From the NCBI GenBank assembly GCA_937914775.1, contig CALDNB010000116.1, positions 1 to 6,738 on the forward strand: a stretch of 6,738 bases of DNA. Direction: 5' to 3'. This stretch comes from an uncultured Clostridia bacterium (GTDB lineage Bacteria; Bacillota; Clostridia; Monoglobales; Firm-18). Below, in pieces: positions 6,591 to 6,738 of this stretch. Position numbers and translations under genes: made by a program. The notes beneath the pieces were generated by a model. That model was not told where the DNA came from. It made no database searches and saw only the letters and a program-made list of their open reading frames with translations. Positions within the stretch are counted from its first letter, which is position 1. Each line of letters begins with the position of its first letter.

Positions 6591-6738
6591 TTAAACCTCC
6601 TTGTCAACAAATATTGCTTTTAATTCTCTTAGTTCTTCTTCTGTAATGGACTGTTCCTCAAATAGAGAAACGGCAAAATCTTTAAATGACCCATTATACA
6701 GACTAGAAATCAAGTTTCTTGTTTGTAACATACGGTAA
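6591..6738 (-). CDS. BlaI/MecI/CopY-family repressor, C-terminal 48 residues only
   Basis: The last 48 codons of a gene entering from the right edge. The visible residues (NLISSLYNGSFKDFAVSLF, then a Glu-rich SITEEELRELKAIF helix) match the C-terminal dimerisation region of BlaI/MecI repressors, which have LIDKLYDGSL... and ...LTEEDIEELKKLL in the same order. The winged-helix DNA-binding half lies outside the window. In bla/mec systems this repressor is cleaved after the membrane metalloprotease is activated. TAA is followed by a single base and then the ATG of the M56 gene, the classic blaI-blaR1 order. The family call rests on a short segment plus this context. Confidence 0.8.
   Translation of the reverse strand, partial: YRMLQTRNLISSLYNGSFKDFAVSLFEEQSITEEELRELKAIFVDKEV
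6596..6602 (-). promoter_or_regulatory. Ribosome binding site of the M56-LCP-M23 gene
   Basis: AAGGAGG lies inside the last codons of the BlaI-type gene, 6 nt before ATG 6589. It fixes the start and implies translational coupling of repressor and receptor. Confidence 0.85.

Noticed and set aside
4358..6610. TTG start at 6610 for the M56 gene
   Set aside because: It would put the ribosome binding site AAGGAGG inside the coding sequence. The ATG at 6589 has proper spacing.
4358..6738. A beta-lactam resistance regulator (blaI-blaR1)
   Set aside because: No penicillin-binding sensor domain and no beta-lactamase or PBP gene is seen; only the gene order and the M56 part match.

Overview
The window is AT-rich (about one third G+C over most of its length). 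It has compact genes, strong AAGGAGG-type ribosome binding sites and 1-13 bp gaps inside operons, which suggests a low-GC Firmicute, most likely an anaerobic clostridial bacterium. The species cannot be named. Both outer genes run off the window, so it looks like a fragment of a larger contig.

Left block (1-3338, all minus strand): four genes in transcription order. They are a polysaccharide-deacetylase-fold protein, an AtuA/DUF1446-family protein, a DUF4387 small protein overlapping AtuA by 4 bp, and the first 255 codons of an M20D amidohydrolase. Gaps of 12, -4 and 13 bp and overlapping stop/ribosome-binding-site signals make this one operon. AtuA plus DUF4387 is a recurrent pair of largely unknown biochemistry, named after acyclic terpene use in Pseudomonas. 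Nothing else here points to terpenes, and the operon is better read as an undescribed small-molecule catabolic pathway.

Centre (3339-4353): a roughly 100 bp AT-rich divergent promoter region holds two direct repeats of ATTGCAA exactly 21 bp apart, as expected for AraC-family half-sites, plus a 9 bp inverted repeat. An AraC-family regulator with a cupin sensor domain is transcribed rightwards and probably controls the left operon. It is followed at once by a perfect 15 bp stem with A and T tracts that can terminate transcription from both sides.

Right block (4358-6738, minus strand): the last 48 codons of a BlaI/MecI-type repressor are followed, 1 bp later, by a 743-residue membrane protein. 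That protein is the notable item. It has the BlaR1-like membrane/M56 metalloprotease module, but in place of a beta-lactam-binding sensor it carries an extracellular LytR-CpsA-Psr (LCP) domain followed by an M23 (LytM-like) domain. The pair looks like a two-gene cell-envelope sensing system in which the sensor consists of two cell-wall-handling domains.

Caution: the first ~540 bases are about 48% G+C against about 36% for the next 240 bases within the same gene. This is either a mosaic gene or an assembly join. There is no gene-free stretch over 300 bases, and no tRNA, rRNA, CRISPR or insertion sequence was seen.
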